Shown here in pieces: positions 16,539 to 24,516 of a stretch of DNA of 62,107 nt. Location: the NCBI GenBank assembly GCA_020072655.1, contig JAIQGH010000019.1, positions 1-62,107 on the forward strand. The letters are read 5' to 3'. The notes beneath the pieces are model-generated. The model was not told the DNA's origin. It saw nothing but the letters and a program-made list of their open reading frames with translations, and did no database searches. This DNA comes from Terriglobia bacterium. GTDB taxonomy: Bacteria > Acidobacteriota > Terriglobia > UBA7540. Position 1 is the first letter of the stretch. Each line of letters starts with the position of its first letter. The position numbers and the translations under genes were made by a program.

Positions 16539-17972
16539 CTACCGGGCCATCCAGGATGGCGGAGGTGTAAGGGGGAAGGACCCGGGGCGGCTTGCCGACC
16601 CGGGACCGCTCTTTGGATCAAAAGGTCTTGACGGCCGCACGCCAGAACTTCGCCCGCCTCGACGACCGTAGGCGCACGTTATCAAGTAGCGCTGCGAGAA
16701 AGGCAACAACGCCAGCGCTGGAACTCCCATGATCAGGATGAATCCTGCCTTGAGGAACAGCAGCAATGGCGACATAGCCCACACCAAGTCCATGATCAGA
16801 ACCAGAGGAAAAATGCGGTGAAAGAGGCGGCCGAGGTCTTCGTAATCGAAGGCCGCTGCTGCCAACAAGTAGATTCGGACGGTGGCTGCCGCACACAGAC
16901 CCACGAGCGTGCCCTCAACGAATTGAGTCACGCCCAGATCCTGAATGACTTTCAACAGGCGATGTGCGTTCTCGGGAAGGTATTGAAATGCCGCGGCGTA
17001 CATCGCCAGATAGCCAATCTGAATTACGGTGAACAGGAGACAGGCAACCCATCGAGGTAGAGGGGCAGGAACAGGCAGCGAAGGTGGAGGGAGCGGCTGG
17101 GGTTGGACGACTGGCCGGACACGTTCGAGGTCGCTCAGGACCTCGTTTGCTGACTGATAGCGCTCATTGGGGTCCTTCCGAAGGCATTTGAGGACAACGC
17201 GCTCCAGTGCCGGCGGTGACACGGGGTTGCGTTCCGTTACGGGTGGTGGTTCGCGGGTAAGAATGTTGGCTATGGTCGATGCAGAGTCCGCCCCCCGATA
17301 GGGATTCGAACCGGTCGCCATTTCATACAAGATAAGTCCGAGCGCGTGGATGTCGGAGCGTTGGTCCACGCGCTCGGCGCGGAGTTGCTCTGGCGCCATG
17401 TAGTCGATCGTGCCGGGCTGGAATCCCGGCCCGGTAAGGCTAATCAAAGCATCAGCGGGAGCGGTTCGGACCTCGTCCGCCGCAAGCGGCAGGCGCTTGA
17501 CCAAACCAAAATCCAGAATTCTGACTCGGTCGGGGCCATCGGGACGCGGCGAGAGCATGATATTCGCAGGCTTCAGGTCGCGGTGGACGAAGCCTTTTGC
17601 GTGCACAACCGCCAAGGCATCAGCGACCCTAATCCCCACGTCCAGGATTTCTTCGGTGGTCAAGCGGCGCTCCGCGAGCCGCTTCTGGAGGGTTACTCCC
17701 TCGATGAACTCATAGACGATAAAAGCCTCATTGCCGTCATCCTCATAATCGTGTACCTGGGCGATTCCGGGGTGGCTCACTGCCGCCGCCGCGCGAGCCT
17801 CTCTTCCGAAACGCACGCGAAACTGCGGGTCAGTGAGGTACTGAGGCTTAATGACCTTGAACGCCACGTCGCGGTCCAGTTTGATGTCGCGTGCCTGGTA
17901 GACGTCCCCCATCCCCCCTCCAGGGATCTTCTTCCCGATGCGGTAGCGCTTGGCTTTGAGTTCGCCTTCCAT
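16539..17972 (-). CDS. Membrane-anchored serine/threonine protein kinase (PknB type)
   Basis: A 477-residue protein. Residues 12 to about 285 are a Hanks-type kinase with a complete catalytic set: a glycine loop GGGMGDVY, Lys39 in VAFKVIK, Glu58 in the C-helix, HRDLKPAN at 130-137 (catalytic Asp132), DFG at 154-156 and APE near 205. The loop begins IPGGGMG rather than the usual LGxGGMG. A proline-rich linker near 290-305 leads to about four hydrophobic segments, so the kinase should sit on the cytoplasmic face of the inner membrane. There is no extracellular PASTA or sensor domain. It is transcribed divergently from the envelope operon starting at 18408. Substrates are unknown. Confidence 0.93.
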   Translation of the reverse strand: MEGELKAKRYRIGKKIPGGGMGDVYQARDIKLDRDVAFKVIKPQYLTDPQFRVRFGREARAAAAVSHPGIAQVHDYEDDGNEAFIVYEFIEGVTLQKRLAERRLTTEEILDVGIRVADALAVVHAKGFVHRDLKPANIMLSPRPDGPDRVRILDFGLVKRLPLAADEVRTAPADALISLTGPGFQPGTIDYMAPEQLRAERVDQRSDIHALGLILYEMATGSNPYRGADSASTIANILTREPPPVTERNPVSPPALERVVLKCLRKDPNERYQSANEVLSDLERVRPVVQPQPLPPPSLPVPAPLPRWVACLLFTVIQIGYLAMYAAAFQYLPENAHRLLKVIQDLGVTQFVEGTLVGLCAAATVRIYLLAAAAFDYEDLGRLFHRIFPLVLIMDLVWAMSPLLLFLKAGFILIMGVPALALLPFSQRYLITCAYGRRGGRSSGVRPSRPFDPKSGPGSASRPGSFPLTPPPSWMAR

Positions 17973-18315
17973 GTGTTCTCATTCAACCTGACACACGCGG
18001 CTATCTAAAGACCCTTTTGAACCTGATCGCTTATGCCGTGCATTGGTCCACACAATCCTATGCCCGATCGTCGCGGGCTGCGAACCTGAACATGGTGGGC
18101 CCATCCGGCCAGGCTCAGGGAGGTCTCGGCGAGTTCCCTGACGGGGGACGCCAGGCGATCAATGGCGTGATTCTACCCCCTCACAGGGTGACTCGCAAAT
18201 AAACTGTCATTCCATTAGCGGGAGGTGACAAACTGTCAGACGCGGCAATCTGTCCTCCTCGCTGGTGTCGTTCGGGCCGAGCATCCTGACTCGTGAGTTT
18301 GTCAACATTAATGTA
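17973..18315. other. Divergent intergenic region between kinase and envelope operon
   Basis: No gene is seen. Around 18200-18240 CTGTCA and TGACA motifs recur in both orientations (CTGTCA, then TGACA, then CTGTCAG), and TCAACATTAATG followed by TATTGA at about 18302-18319 is nearly palindromic and overlaps the -35 box of the promoter listed next. These are candidate operators only. Confidence 0.35.
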
Positions 18316-18344
18316 TTGACTTGCTATTCCATTTCTGATAAGAG
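18316..18344 (+). promoter_or_regulatory. Candidate sigma-70 promoter of the envelope operon
   Basis: TTGACT at 18316-18321, a 17-base spacer, then TAAGAG at 18339-18344. The -35 is good and the -10 weak. It lies 64 bases before the chosen start of the beta-barrel gene, and no competing gene is nearby. Confidence 0.35.
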
Positions 18345-18407
18345 GAATCCCAATTCGGAGTGTCCTCGCTGTTTGCCGGTTCCCAACTCACAGAGGACCT
18401 GATTGCC

Positions 18408-19733
18408 ATGGCGCAAAGATATCTACGGCAACTCGGGGCCAGATTTCGAGGACGTGACAGATGCAGCTTGACGCGGGCCCTCCGGGCCTCGTGGGCGATG
18501 TGGTTGCTCTTTGTGACGCTGTATCTGCCCCAGATTGCAGCTGCACAACAGGATTCCAGGGCGGCGGAGATCGAAGCTGCCCGCGAAGAGAAATCCCAAC
18601 ATCTTCAACCCGAAAAACCCTCCAAGACGGAAAGAGCCCTGCTGACCTTCAAGGAGAAGAGAGTTCTGGAGCGCATCTCATATGGCATCGGTGGTCTACG
18701 GGTCAAACTGGGAGGCATGGTCCAAGGCGGCGGCTTCGGCATCGGACCGGAGTACTTTCGGCCGGACCTCGCCAAGGGGAACCTGGTCTTTCGCACCGCG
18801 GCCCAGGCCTCAATCTGCCGCTATCAGCGATACGACATGGAATTCGGTGCGCCGCATTTTGCACGCAACAAATTGTTCCTGAACCTCTTCGCTGTCCACC
18901 ACGACTACACGGGGATCAACTATTACGGGCCGGGCGCCGATTCGAAGCGCTCCTCGCGGACAGACTTTCGCATCATCGATACCTCCATCGACGGCACGTC
19001 CGGAGTTCAGCCGGTCAAGCACATGAAGATGGGTGTGTCGGGCGGCTATTTGCTGGTGACGCTGGGGCCGGGGCAGGACACGCGTTTTGCCTCGACGGAT
19101 CAGGTTTTTGCTCCGCAACAGGCAATTGGCATTGATACGCGTCCTGACTTTGTACGCCTGGGGACTTTCGCCGAGTATGACTATCGTGATAAGCCGGGCG
19201 GCCCACGGACCGGCGGCGACTATCTCATCCAGTTCGACCGTTATTTGGCCCGACCCCACACCGGCAACGATTTCCGCCGGCTGAAAGTCGACCTGCAGCA
19301 GTACATTCCCTTCTTCAACCAACGCCGGGTGCTGGTTCTGCACGCACAATCCGTGCTCACTTACCCGGATGACCGGAGTGTCGTTCCCTTTTACCTGCAG
19401 CCGGTCCTGGGGGGATCGGAGGACCTGCGCGGGTTCCGCTCGTTCCGCTTCTACGACAACAATCTGATCCTGGTGAATGGCGAGTACCGTTGGGAGGTTT
19501 TCAGCGGACTTGATATGGCCCTGTTCGCTGACAGTGGCAAGGTCTTTCATCGGCACGCGGACTGGAACCTCCGAGACATGGAAGCCGACTTCGGATTTGG
19601 CTTTCGCTTCAACGTTCGCAGCAATGTGTTCATGCGCATTGACACGGGATTCAGTCACGAAGGCTTCCAGGTATGGTTCAAGTTCAACAACGTATTTGGT
19701 GATGAGCGCATTCGCTCCTCGAGGTTCCAGTAG
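18408..19733 (+). CDS. Omp85/BamA-type outer-membrane beta-barrel protein
   Basis: About 441 residues from ATG 18408, which has AGAGGA upstream; a GTG 48 bases earlier is possible. A hydrophobic stretch (MWLLFVTLYLPQIAAA) near residue 30 is a signal peptide with a long N-region. The rest is a series of amphipathic strands with the motif GGSEDLRGFRSFRFYDNNLI near residue 360, matching the conserved RGF/RGY loop of the Omp85 barrel (bacterial surface antigen family). No POTRA domains are present, so it is the barrel-only form. It starts a three-gene set with a kinase-like exported protein and a PAP2 phosphatase. The role may be export or insertion of a lipid, glycan or protein; the substrate is unknown. 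Confidence 0.78.
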   Translation: MAQRYLRQLGARFRGRDRCSLTRALRASWAMWLLFVTLYLPQIAAAQQDSRAAEIEAAREEKSQHLQPEKPSKTERALLTFKEKRVLERISYGIGGLRVKLGGMVQGGGFGIGPEYFRPDLAKGNLVFRTAAQASICRYQRYDMEFGAPHFARNKLFLNLFAVHHDYTGINYYGPGADSKRSSRTDFRIIDTSIDGTSGVQPVKHMKMGVSGGYLLVTLGPGQDTRFASTDQVFAPQQAIGIDTRPDFVRLGTFAEYDYRDKPGGPRTGGDYLIQFDRYLARPHTGNDFRRLKVDLQQYIPFFNQRRVLVLHAQSVLTYPDDRSVVPFYLQPVLGGSEDLRGFRSFRFYDNNLILVNGEYRWEVFSGLDMALFADSGKVFHRHADWNLRDMEADFGFGFRFNVRSNVFMRIDTGFSHEGFQVWFKFNNVFGDERIRSSRFQ

Positions 19734-19756
19734 ATTCCGCAGTGGAAGGCTGCATC

Positions 19757-21388
19757 ATGACCAGCGCCTGTTTGCGAAGCAGAAAAGCATGGTGGAGGAT
19801 AGCTCTTCTCTTGCTTCTCGCGGGGCCGGAGTTGGAGGCGGAGAAGTTTCACGTCGACGACCCCATACAAAAAGAGCCCGCGCCGATGAACGCTGCGAAA
19901 ATCAAACCGCGCAAGGTGAGCGATTATTATGACTTCTTCCAGAACACTTTTGGGAAGCCTGGCCGCCACAAAACCAGGACCACCCGCATTCCCGCGCAAG
20001 CCGTGAACACTCTCGGCGAAGTTGCCGACAGCGCCTGGTATACCAACCGGCAATACCAAACAGCCATGACGATTCAGGAACTGGTCCGCGGACCTGGCAT
20101 CGAGAACCAACCCGACACCACCGGCATGCTCACCGTAGTGGCGGCCAAAACCGAAGGCGTAATGCCCGGGTTTACGATGAAGGACTCGAAAGGTCGCCGC
20201 TACTTTGTGAAATTCGACCCCCTCGGCAATCCGGAGATGGCGACCTCGGCCGACACCATTGGCGCAAGGTTCTTTTACGCGCTCGGCTACAACGTTCCGG
20301 AGACTTACCTGTTCACCTTTCCGCGGAAGCAACTTGTGATCGCTCCAGACGCCACCGTCACGGATGTGGGTGGGAAGCGTCGCCCGATGAATGCCCGGGA
20401 TGTGACGGATCTCCTCCTCAAAGTTCCGCAGAGGCGGGATGGCCGCTATCGGGCGGTAGCCAGTCTCCTTCTTGCCGGAAGTGTGGGCCCTTTTCGCTAC
20501 CGCGGCACGCGCCGCGACGATCCCAACGATGTTGTCCCGCACGAAAACCGCCGCGACCTGCGGGGCCTGCGGGTCTTCTGTGCCTGGCTGGGCCACGACG
20601 ACTCGCGAGCCGTCAACACGCTGGACACGCTTGTCCAGGAAAACGGCATTCAGTTTATCCGCCACTACCTGATCGACTTCGGCGCTACGCTGGGGAGTGA
20701 CAGCAACTGGCCGAATAGCCCTCGTTCCGGCAACGTCTACTGGTTTGACTGGAAGACGTCCGCCGCGCAATTTTTCACGCTCGGACTGGACGTTCCGCGC
20801 TGGGCAAGGGCCAAATATCCGCACCTCCCCGCCGCGGGCCGCTTTGAGTCAGACGTCTTCGACCCCGAGCGCTGGGTGCCGTTCTACCCCAATCCGGCCT
20901 TTGACAACTATCTCCCGGATGACGCCTTCTGGGCTGCCAAGCAGGTCATGGCCTTTACGGACGAGCAGATTCGAGCGATCGTCAAGACGGGCGAATACAG
21001 CGATCCAGCGGCGGAAAAATGGGTCGCTGATTGCCTGATCGCGCGACGGGACAAGATTGGGAAAGCCTATTTTGCAGGGGTACTTCCCTTGGACCATTTC
21101 GCCATCCGACAAGATCGCCTGGTCTTCGAAGATCTGGCTGTGAGTTACAGGCTCGCTGCCCCGCGTGATTACACTGTCCAGTGGTCCCGGTTCAACAACG
21201 AGACCGAACAAAAAACTCCGCTGCCGGGAGAAACGACCCTGACATTGCCCCGACAGCTTCAGGAAGCCCCATCGGGTGAATATTTCGCCGCCGACATATA
21301 CAGCGGGGAGAAGCGGAAGTCCGTAACCGTTTATGTCCGCAAGAATGCCGGGCTCCTCGAAGTTGTGGGCGTCGACCGCACCTGGTGA
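19757..21388 (+). CDS. Exported protein with lipid-kinase-like (PI3/4K or HipA-like) motifs
   Basis: About 543 residues from ATG 19757, which follows GGAAGG with 7-base spacing. A hydrophobic N-terminus (WWRIALLLLLAG) indicates export. Residues 145 to 315 carry features in the order of the PI3/4-kinase and HipA fold: RRYFVKFDP with Lys152, an acidic helix EMATSADTIGARFFYALG with Glu160, a NVPETYL strand, GHDDSRAVN with Asp282 and Asn287 five residues apart as in the lipid-kinase loop DRHxxN, and IDFGATLG with Asp307 in place of the metal-binding DFG. The second half has no recognised domain. Kinase activity is inference; it could instead be a pseudokinase. Periplasmic ATP would be required unless orientation differs. 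It overlaps the PAP2 gene by 4 bases. Confidence 0.68.
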   Translation: MTSACLRSRKAWWRIALLLLLAGPELEAEKFHVDDPIQKEPAPMNAAKIKPRKVSDYYDFFQNTFGKPGRHKTRTTRIPAQAVNTLGEVADSAWYTNRQYQTAMTIQELVRGPGIENQPDTTGMLTVVAAKTEGVMPGFTMKDSKGRRYFVKFDPLGNPEMATSADTIGARFFYALGYNVPETYLFTFPRKQLVIAPDATVTDVGGKRRPMNARDVTDLLLKVPQRRDGRYRAVASLLLAGSVGPFRYRGTRRDDPNDVVPHENRRDLRGLRVFCAWLGHDDSRAVNTLDTLVQENGIQFIRHYLIDFGATLGSDSNWPNSPRSGNVYWFDWKTSAAQFFTLGLDVPRWARAKYPHLPAAGRFESDVFDPERWVPFYPNPAFDNYLPDDAFWAAKQVMAFTDEQIRAIVKTGEYSDPAAEKWVADCLIARRDKIGKAYFAGVLPLDHFAIRQDRLVFEDLAVSYRLAAPRDYTVQWSRFNNETEQKTPLPGETTLTLPRQLQEAPSGEYFAADIYSGEKRKSVTVYVRKNAGLLEVVGVDRTW

Positions 21389-22356
21389 AACACAATGGTC
21401 ACAAGCTCCGGGCAGCCGTGGGAACTACTCCTTTGAGAAATCGTCTCCCCTGGTTAATCGTTGCTCAGGCTGTCTTAGTGCTCCTTTCGGCCAGCCAAGT
21501 GGCATTGCCGAACGACCCGGATACTCCTCTCCAGGAGCAGCGTTCGGCCAGTCCGCGCGAAAACAAAAACCAACCGCCGGCTGTTGCGACGTCGTCCAAC
21601 GCTGCGTACGGCATGAGGGCTTTGCCGGGCGCAATCCTCCGAGACCAGAAATTCATCTGGCTCCGCCCTTTTCGGATGCAGCGCAAGGACGCGCCCTGGT
21701 TGGCAGTGATTGTCGGCGCCACCGCCGGGTTGATCGCCACCGACCGGCGAGTCGGCCAGAGCCTTACCCGGTCGCCACCCGGCGCCGGCTATGCCTTCAG
21801 CAACCGTGCCGGGCAACTGGGAAGTGGCTTCGTGGACACGGGCGTGGCCGGTGCGTTCTATCTTGCGGGCCGCTGGCGCCAAGACGAAAACGCTCGCCTG
21901 ACGGGACTTCAGGGTTTTCAGGCGTTCGCCGACAGCTTCATCGTGGTCGAGGTGCTAAAGGTGGTAACCCAGCGCCCAAGGCCGGCGCAGCCCGGCGGTC
22001 GCGTGCGCATTCACAACGCCGAGGGCCAATTCTTCACGGGCGGATACTCTTTTCCCTCCGGCCACGCGGCGGGGGCATGGGCTGTCGCGACGGTGGTCGC
22101 AGAACGATATCGTCACCGCCCGTGGGTGCCGGCGATTGCTTACAGCCTGGCGGGACTGGGGGCTACGGCCCGGATCACCGATCGCCGCCATTTTCCTTCT
22201 GACGTCTTCGTCGGCAGCGTGGTCGGGTATCTTATTGGTCGCCATGTGGCCCGCCAGCGCTCGAGCGAATCATCCACCAGGAGATCGCACCTCTGCCTAC
22301 AGCCCTACACGCCTACGGGCAGAGGCTCTGCACTCGAACTCTCCTGGCAGTTCTAG
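21385..22356 (+). CDS. PAP2-family membrane phosphatase
   Basis: A 323-residue phosphatidic acid phosphatase-type enzyme (type 2, vanadium haloperoxidase fold). All three active-site motifs are seen: KVVTQRPRP (motif 1, KxxxxxxRP), FPSGHAAGAW (motif 2, PSGH) and ARITDRRHFPSDVFVG (motif 3, RxxxxxHxxxD). An N-terminal hydrophobic segment with basic residues ahead targets the membrane, and a poorly conserved linker of about 100 residues precedes the catalytic domain. The GTG start overlaps the stop of the kinase-like gene (GTGA), so the two are probably translated together. It should remove phosphate from a lipid or polyprenyl phosphate on the periplasmic side; the substrate is not evident. Confidence 0.88.
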   Translation: MKHNGHKLRAAVGTTPLRNRLPWLIVAQAVLVLLSASQVALPNDPDTPLQEQRSASPRENKNQPPAVATSSNAAYGMRALPGAILRDQKFIWLRPFRMQRKDAPWLAVIVGATAGLIATDRRVGQSLTRSPPGAGYAFSNRAGQLGSGFVDTGVAGAFYLAGRWRQDENARLTGLQGFQAFADSFIVVEVLKVVTQRPRPAQPGGRVRIHNAEGQFFTGGYSFPSGHAAGAWAVATVVAERYRHRPWVPAIAYSLAGLGATARITDRRHFPSDVFVGSVVGYLIGRHVARQRSSESSTRRSHLCLQPYTPTGRGSALELSWQF

Positions 22357-22780
22357 TCGAGACCTGTGTAGTCGGCTCGCGCTTACAAGCGTCACTGGCC
22401 AGCCCTCGTTCGGCATGTTGTCCCTGCCAATAGTCTTGTTTATCTTGAAACAACTGATTCCCTGGTTAGACGTTGTTTGCCCTCTTGATTCATGCTCTCC
22501 TCACTCCTTCGCGCATCGGTTAGGCGGCATCTAGTCCCCTGTAGGGCAGAGCGAAGTCGCTCTACTCCTGTATCGTCGCCGACCCGGGAAGTACTCTCCG
22601 GTTGCTCGCCGAAGAACTTGCTTGCTCATCTCACCGCAAGTTATTGCCAGTCAGGAGATTCCGCCGCTACCGGGGATTCGGCCTGAGAAGTCGGCTTTTC
22701 GGAAAGTGGAGGGGTAGGCTGGGATTACTGGCGAGAACAATTCCCTATTAATTCATATTGCTCCTATTAATTGCCACTTA
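22357..22780. other. Intergenic stretch containing dispersed repeat
   Basis: No supported gene. The only clear element is the second copy of the 38-base palindromic repeat. The stretch separates the envelope operon from the recombinase remnant and may mark the left edge of an inserted element. Confidence 0.4.
22543..22580. repeat. Dispersed palindromic repeat, copy 2
   Basis: Matches 14309-14346 over 38 bases with four differences. In this copy the core is a perfect inverted repeat, AGAGCGAAGTCGCTCT. Confidence 0.6.
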
Positions 22781-22907
22781 CGACGTCGACCAAGATGCCC
22801 GACACCAATGCCCAGACAGCCATACATAAGCCCATTCGCGTTTCGCGGGAATTCCCACAAACATCAATTTGGTTGCCAGCGGATACAGCCTAAAGTGAGT
22901 TGCGCGA

Positions 22908-23933
22908 ATGTTGAACGCTGAAGGGGTGCCGTCGCCACAACCACAGCTAGGTCGCATTCCACGCTCATGGGCGCCCAGTGCAATCCGCCAGATTCTGCTG
23001 AACGAGAAATACATCGGAAAGGTGGTTTGGAACCGGAGAAAGAAAGTGCGCAATCCAACGACTGGCAGACGAGTCTTTCGAGCCCGTCCACAATCGGAGT
23101 GGATGCGGAGGGGTATTCCCGAGCTCCGAATCGTGAGTGATGAACAGTGGAAGCGCGCGCAAGGACGATTTGAGTACGTTCGCTCACACTTCGGCCCAAA
23201 CACAAAGGCCGGCATGCTCCCCCATTGGGCGCAGGTCAGCTCTCCGTACTTGTTTTCTGGCATTCTGCGCTGCGCTGTTTGCGGGGCATCCATGAACATT
23301 GTATCCGCCACGGGCAAGCGAACCTACTTAAGATACCGCTGCCCCATGCACGCATTGAGGGGAACATGCACGAACGGCCTGACGGAGCGAAGCGAGATTT
23401 TGGACGACCGTCTTCTACAGAGACTCCAAGAGACAATCCTTCGGCCTCAGGTAGTTGAGTATGCTCTTGATCGATTTGAGCGTGAGTTAGGAAGGCAATT
23501 GGAGAACGTGGATGATGAGCTGGAGACACTGAAGAGGCGCAAGCGGGTTCTCGAAGGGGAGATTCAGCAATTCACGTTGGCGTTGTTGGCAGCGGCAGGG
23601 GCGCGCACACCGGAAGCAATCGTAGCGGCGATCGATGATCGCGAAACAGAGTTGAAGCAAATATCCACTCGATTGCTGGAATCACGCTCGAATTCCTTCC
23701 AGGCCAAGCTGCCAGATACCAGGGAGTTTGTGACCTCGCGGCTGGGGGACTTGAGGAAATTGCTATCGTGTGACGTCGCGACTGCGAAAGCAGAGCTTCT
23801 AACGCACGTCCAGAGGATAGACCTGACGCCAGTGGAAGCAGGTGGAGAACGGTTCTGTCTTGCTGAGGGCCAATGGGATTTATTGGGTTGGTTTGGTGGC
23901 CGCAAATCAGTTGGTGCCGCGGGACGGAGTTGA
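22908..23933 (+). pseudogene. Large serine recombinase, C-terminal portion only
   Basis: Codes for about 340 residues of a large serine integrase: the Recombinase domain (APSAIRQILLNEKYIGKVVWNRRKK), the zinc ribbon (YLFSGILRCAVCGASM, then YRCPMHALRGTCTNG with the second cysteine pair), a coiled coil (LENVDDELETLKRRKRVLEGEIQQ) and a C-terminal tail. The N-terminal catalytic resolvase domain with its serine nucleophile is absent. Upstream in the same frame the family sequence continues as LVASGYSLK, then TGA, then VARMLNAEG. A sense codon, probably TCA for Ser, has thus become a stop. The 3' end enters the antisense of tRNA-Phe. It cannot catalyse strand exchange as it stands. It marks an old integration event. 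Confidence 0.82.
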
Positions 23934-23987
23934 ACCGCCGACGCCAGCCTTTTCAGGGCTGCGCTCTACCACCTGAGCTACCGCGGC
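23912..23987 (-). tRNA. tRNA-Phe (GAA)
   Basis: The 76-base cloverleaf reads, on the minus strand, GCCGCGGTAGCTCAGGTGG at the 5' end. The anticodon arm is CAGCC-CTGAAAA-GGCTG with anticodon GAA, followed by a TTCAACTCC T-loop region. The acceptor stem GCCGCGG pairs perfectly with CCGCGGC, then A and an encoded CCA. Its 3' end overlaps the last seven codons of the serine recombinase remnant on the other strand, a typical attachment-site position. Confidence 0.93.
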
Positions 23988-24086
23988 CCGGATTGCCATT
24001 GTCGAATGGATTTGTATTCCTGTCAAGAAAGTGGACGAAGAGCTTGCCCCACGGGGGAAGAACATAAACGATGGAGCGGAACGGTA

Positions 24087-24428
24087 TCAGTCGGGCTCCC
24101 AATTGTCGGGCGGGAATTCGACACCCCAGAAACAATGGGGCTCGACCCACTCCATCCCGACGCTGCCATCATTGGGCGTGTCCGGCCTGCCGACCCACAC
24201 GACCTTGAACTGTGCTACGCGGTTCTTTTCCTTCGTCCGGACGGAGACTTCCTGTCCGAGTGGGAGCGCGTAGGAAGTGCGGGCAGAGAGTCCGTGTTTG
24301 CTGACCGTGAGCGTCTCGGTCTCCTCGGCGAAATTGAACCCATCGGCGTCCACGCCGCTCAGGACGATGCGTGCGCGATGGGGCACCCGGCCCGTCCGCC
24401 GGCGCTCTGAAGGTAGATTGGCTGGCAT
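24087..24428 (-). CDS. PilZ-domain protein
   Basis: A 113-residue single-domain protein. The N-terminus contains SERRRTGRVPHRARI, in line with the RxxxR part of the PilZ c-di-GMP site. The second part of the site, (D/N)xSxxG, appears as TVSKHGLSAR, where Asp/Asn is replaced by Thr, so ligand binding is uncertain. The remaining strands (VAQFKVVWVG, GSVGMEWVEP) fit the PilZ barrel. Acidobacterial genomes carry many such short PilZ proteins. It lies just upstream of tRNA-Phe and downstream of ftsK, on the same strand. No partner or target is apparent. Confidence 0.75.
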   Translation of the reverse strand: MPANLPSERRRTGRVPHRARIVLSGVDADGFNFAEETETLTVSKHGLSARTSYALPLGQEVSVRTKEKNRVAQFKVVWVGRPDTPNDGSVGMEWVEPHCFWGVEFPPDNWEPD

Positions 24429-24516
24429 AGCTTCATTCCTTCCCTGGCATCGTGCGTGGCTTCGCGTGGCTCGCGAAGAGGGCCATTTGCGCGGGGTCGG
24501 TAGAAAGGGCTTCCTC

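Noticed and set aside
19655-20824. 389-codon minus-strand frame opposite the lipid-kinase-like gene
   Set aside because: The plus-strand gene has an export signal, a good SD and ordered motifs; the minus frame shows none.
22893-22895. In-frame TGA in the recombinase as selenocysteine
   Set aside because: The position is normally Ser in the linker after GYSLK, the catalytic domain is missing, and the gene is a remnant.
23912-23987. Whether the tRNA might be a recombinase-borne extra tRNA of other specificity
   Set aside because: The anticodon loop CTGAAAA gives GAA (Phe), the acceptor stem is perfect and CCA is encoded, so a normal chromosomal tRNA-Phe is the simplest reading.
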